From Symsagittifera roscoffensis (Eukaryota; Xenacoelomorpha; Acoela; Convolutidae): DNA of 64,000 bases. Below, in pieces: positions 61,777-64,000 of this stretch (positions are counted from its first letter, which is position 1; every line of letters begins with the position of its first letter). The notes beneath the pieces were generated by a model. The model saw only the letters and a list, made by a program, of their open reading frames with translations. It searched no databases and had not been told where the DNA came from. Both the position numbers and the translations under genes were made by a program. The stretch lies in NCBI RefSeq assembly GCF_963678635.1, contig NC_087066.1, positions 34,663,301 through 34,727,300 of the forward strand, written 5' to 3'.

Positions 61777-63441
61777 TTATTTCCATACCACTCCCAGATT
61801 CGTGGTCAACACGCCATTCCCGTTACCCATTTTTAGTTCCACTCTTTTACTTGAACGTGGCACACTTATCACTTCCGGCGTTCTCTCGAGAATCAGAACC
61901 AGGCTAGGTCTCTCTCTCTCCACAGTGTCTATCTCCATTATCTTCTCTGTCCAGAACTTCAGCAGCTCCGCCACCTCATAGTTTCTGTGGGCACCTCCGG
62001 CTTCCAAGTCCAAGAAGGGGTTGTACGCCATTCCCATCACTCCAGAATCATACTGGTACTCTCCCTTTTTGTTGAGTTTTAAGTACTCCCCTGACGAAGC
62101 CAGGTTGCGGTGAACGTCGTCGTGTTTCTCCTCGAACTTCTTGTTGTAGAACCTTCGTATCTCGTCTAACTTCCTATGGCTCTCCAGAGATTGCCTAGAA
62201 CCATCCTCCTTCTCTACTCCAGTACTCTGGTACACATTCAAGATGACTGTGGAGACTCTCCTTTCCAGCGTCTTGCTTCCAACTGCTCTCTGATGACATG
62301 CTAGGATGGTACTGTCAGTCATCATCGACATCGTCCATCTCAAGAAACAGGTTGCATCTTTCCTTCTTGCCAGACTCAGGCCTGAGTTGTCCCTGGCGAC
62401 GTGCTGCATCAGCATTCGATACATCTCTAGATTTTTGCCTCCCAGCTTCAACTTATCGTACGAAGTCAGTGTCTCCAGCTCTATCCCCAACAGGCTCCAC
62501 GCGAACATCAGTTGTCCTGCAGTCCTGATAAAGGGATTCGCCATCAGCGGCGGTGCCGATGAGGGTGTCCTCATAGCCTCTTCAAAATGATCCTTCAATA
62601 AGTTTTGCCAGGATCTCTTCAGCTGGTTCGCCAATTCTATCTTGTTAACCTCAGCCATCTGCTGGGTGGCCCAACTGTGTCGTTTGCGGGCTACTCCCCT
62701 GTTCAATTTCTTCAAGCAGTCTTCCATTTCCTTCAATGTCCCAAGGGCTATCCACCACGGTCGGGAGGTATTTCTGGTTTTATTCTTCTCAAGAGGATCG
62801 CTGGTCACTTGTTTCCCAATAGCCTGATGTTCACTTGAGACCCATTCTTTGCCGACGTCTACCTCCCAGGTCTGCCCGCTCGACGAACCTCGCTTCATTT
62901 TTATTCTCTGAGGTTTGAAATCTTCCTCCGTCACTGAGCTAGTGGTGTTTTCCATTTCTTTTTCTATGTCGAGCAGTTTCCTCGGTTCATAGCTACTTTT
63001 GTAGGCTGCCGTCTTCCATCGTGCCAGAACCATGGGGGCCGTCTCTCTCAAGTCCTTTTCCGAGACCGCGTCAGCTGAAGGACTGCCCAATCCCTCCACG
63101 TCTCTCTTCCTCTTGCGAGACCTCACTTCTTTATTCGGGGGCGTCGTCGTTATCATCACTGATTCAACTTCCTTCTCTCCAGCCAACTCTTGCCTCCCCC
63201 CTGCTCGAGCCTTAAGGATATTAGTACTTTTAATCATATTACTAGTTCCTACCTTATCCCCCCTTGTATATTTAATTATTTTATTGTCAGTTTTCTGTTT
63301 CGGAGTAGAGCTGTCTTTACAGTTGTCTTCTCTGGTCTTACTTGATGTTTTCCTCAACTCGACCATCTTGCTCAGCAGCTCTCCTCTAGCTTTCTCTTCT
63401 AAACCCGTCCCCATCAGGACAGGTTCACCGAACTTCACCAC
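61777..63441 (-). CDS. Unknown frame, segment 2 (basic central part)
   Basis: About 554 codons in the same frame as segment 1. The N-terminal half is Lys/Arg/Ser-rich with a bipartite nuclear-localisation-like RSRKRKRD. The second half is more globular (WWIALGTLKEMEDCLKKLN, MANPFIRTAGQLMFAWSLLG, MAYNPFLDLEAGGAHRNYEV). No catalytic motif is recognised. It ends at TAA. Confidence 0.6.
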   Translation of the reverse strand: MVKFGEPVLMGTGLEEKARGELLSKMVELRKTSSKTREDNCKDSSTPKQKTDNKIIKYTRGDKVGTSNMIKSTNILKARAGGRQELAGEKEVESVMITTTPPNKEVRSRKRKRDVEGLGSPSADAVSEKDLRETAPMVLARWKTAAYKSSYEPRKLLDIEKEMENTTSSVTEEDFKPQRIKMKRGSSSGQTWEVDVGKEWVSSEHQAIGKQVTSDPLEKNKTRNTSRPWWIALGTLKEMEDCLKKLNRGVARKRHSWATQQMAEVNKIELANQLKRSWQNLLKDHFEEAMRTPSSAPPLMANPFIRTAGQLMFAWSLLGIELETLTSYDKLKLGGKNLEMYRMLMQHVARDNSGLSLARRKDATCFLRWTMSMMTDSTILACHQRAVGSKTLERRVSTVILNVYQSTGVEKEDGSRQSLESHRKLDEIRRFYNKKFEEKHDDVHRNLASSGEYLKLNKKGEYQYDSGVMGMAYNPFLDLEAGGAHRNYEVAELLKFWTEKIMEIDTVERERPSLVLILERTPEVISVPRSSKRVELKMGNGNGVLTTNLGVVWK

Positions 63442-63447
63442 CGTGTC

Positions 63448-64000
63448 TCACAGTTCCTCTTTAAAATTGTCCAATGTGGTGTCTTCATCCACTTCTCGAT
63501 TGAAATCGCCCAAGAATTCTTGCCAAGCATCTTTGTCCAGAGTGCCCAGGAAGGCGTCTTTGTTTCCCTCGAAGGTATTCTTCTCCCTTCTCTCCGCACT
63601 CAAGAAGATCATTCCCATGCTGGGATTTTCGCTCGTCAATGACAACTCTGGGTCCTTGCGGGGGGATGAGGTCAGAGGTGGCGTGGGGGTATCTGCCCAG
63701 TTTTCTTCACTCAGATCCTTCAACAGTTCCTGCGCAGTGAACTCCTCCTCCGCTGGCTTCTGCTCCGGTGTGTTTCCCACCTCCATATCCTCTCCTGCCT
63801 CATTGAGAGTTTCATCCAGGCTCTCGTCTCCCGACTCTGCTTCTCTTCTCTCAAGAATCCTCCTGAATCGATCTTCCACGGTGCCACTCCTTTTATCCCC
63901 AGGGGTGTCCACCGATAGGGGTGATGGTGTCGTTGGATTCGTCCCCTTGTGCTCTGTCAGTGCCACGTACAGTGGACCTGCTGCATCCAGTTTTTTCCTT
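63448..64000 (-). CDS. Unknown frame, segment 1 (acidic N-terminal part, 5' partial)
   Basis: The frame is open to the window edge, so no true start is visible. It encodes an acidic, Glu/Asp/Pro/Thr-rich stretch (RILERREAESGDESLDETLN, FLGTLDKDAWQEFLGDFNRE) with low predicted order. It ends at a TGA that is directly followed in the same frame by segment 2. Confidence 0.6.
   Translation of the reverse strand, partial: RKKLDAAGPLYVALTEHKGTNPTTPSPLSVDTPGDKRSGTVEDRFRRILERREAESGDESLDETLNEAGEDMEVGNTPEQKPAEEEFTAQELLKDLSEENWADTPTPPLTSSPRKDPELSLTSENPSMGMIFLSAERREKNTFEGNKDAFLGTLDKDAWQEFLGDFNREVDEDTTLDNFKEEL

Larger units (their letters stand above)
60083..64000 (-). pseudogene. Long unknown reading frame (about 1290 codons visible), interrupted, continuing off the right edge
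   Basis: Minus-strand coding potential runs continuously for 3.9 kb and is GC-richer than its surroundings. One frame is open from the edge to a TGA at 63450-63448, continues in the same frame to TAA at 61779-61777, continues again in frame to TAG at 61440-61438, and overlaps by about 40 bases with the next frame, which ends at TGA 60085-60083. The same-frame continuations suggest one original protein, now carrying two nonsense changes and one frameshift in a GAGAGC-rich tract. Separate ORFs, unseen introns or sequencing errors are alternatives. I recognise no domain. Confidence 0.7.

Noticed and set aside
60357-63215. Plus-strand and alternate-frame ORFs in the GC-richer block
   Set aside because: They are shorter and lie opposite or in other frames of the long minus-strand coding block.
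60083-64000. Endogenous virus-derived gene cluster
   Set aside because: I considered it because several ORFs follow each other closely, but the same-frame continuation across stops points to one broken frame, and I recognise no viral protein.
1-64000. CRISPR array, rRNA genes, bacterial operon or insertion sequence
   Set aside because: No regularly spaced repeats, no rRNA sequence, and spliced genes and LINE/PLE elements show a eukaryotic genome.

Overview
This window is nuclear DNA of an invertebrate-type metazoan. It has spliced GT-AG introns, standard-code reading, about one-third GC outside a few islands, many A/T homopolymers, and a dense mix of LINEs, Penelope-like elements (PLEs), MITE-like elements and small tandem repeats. 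I could not name the species. There are no prokaryotic features.

The only clear host gene is XRN2, the nuclear 5'-3' exoribonuclease, on the minus strand from 27553 (ATG) to 8333 (stop). I placed 19 exons. Their phases all agree and they total 3027 nt, for a protein of about 1008 residues. Its introns hold two TA-flanked foldback MITEs (11392-11840, 23053-23683), several copies of a dispersed repeat, tRNA-like segments, a hammerhead-like motif at 26338, and an apparently complete LINE (18075-21850). That LINE has an uninterrupted 1239-codon ORF, a 2A-like motif, a PHD-like finger, a 13-bp target-site duplication and an (ACA)n tail.

Layout: 1-3450, a decayed minus-strand LINE; 3450-8300, AT-rich intergenic DNA with a hairpin, a 382-bp tandem duplication and a 19-G tract; 8333-27553, XRN2; 27940-30180, a decayed plus-strand LINE ending in (TAC)n; 30181-35440, a minus-strand PLE with tandem internal partial copies and a captured histone H3 3' end; 35640-37060, a plus-strand PLE remnant; 37390-39870, two diverged copies of an unknown repeat; 39987-42480, a minus-strand PLE remnant; 42622-46260, a decayed minus-strand LINE with a (TAC)n tail. 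Next comes a near-perfect head-to-tail duplication of 7.64 kb (44973-52612 and 52613-60255), each unit carrying a PLE with hammerhead-bearing pseudo-LTRs. Finally, 60083-64000 is a GC-richer block of long minus-strand reading frame that I do not recognise, running off the right edge.

Two observations stand out. First, at least three distinct PLE lineages here carry a C4HC3 (PHD-like) zinc finger inside the reverse transcriptase, between RT motif B and the catalytic motif C. A fourth PLE remnant lacks it. Second, one PLE contains the last 67 codons of a histone H3 gene with its stop codon and a canonical histone 3' stem-loop, joined to PLE sequence within a few bases of where histone mRNA normally ends.
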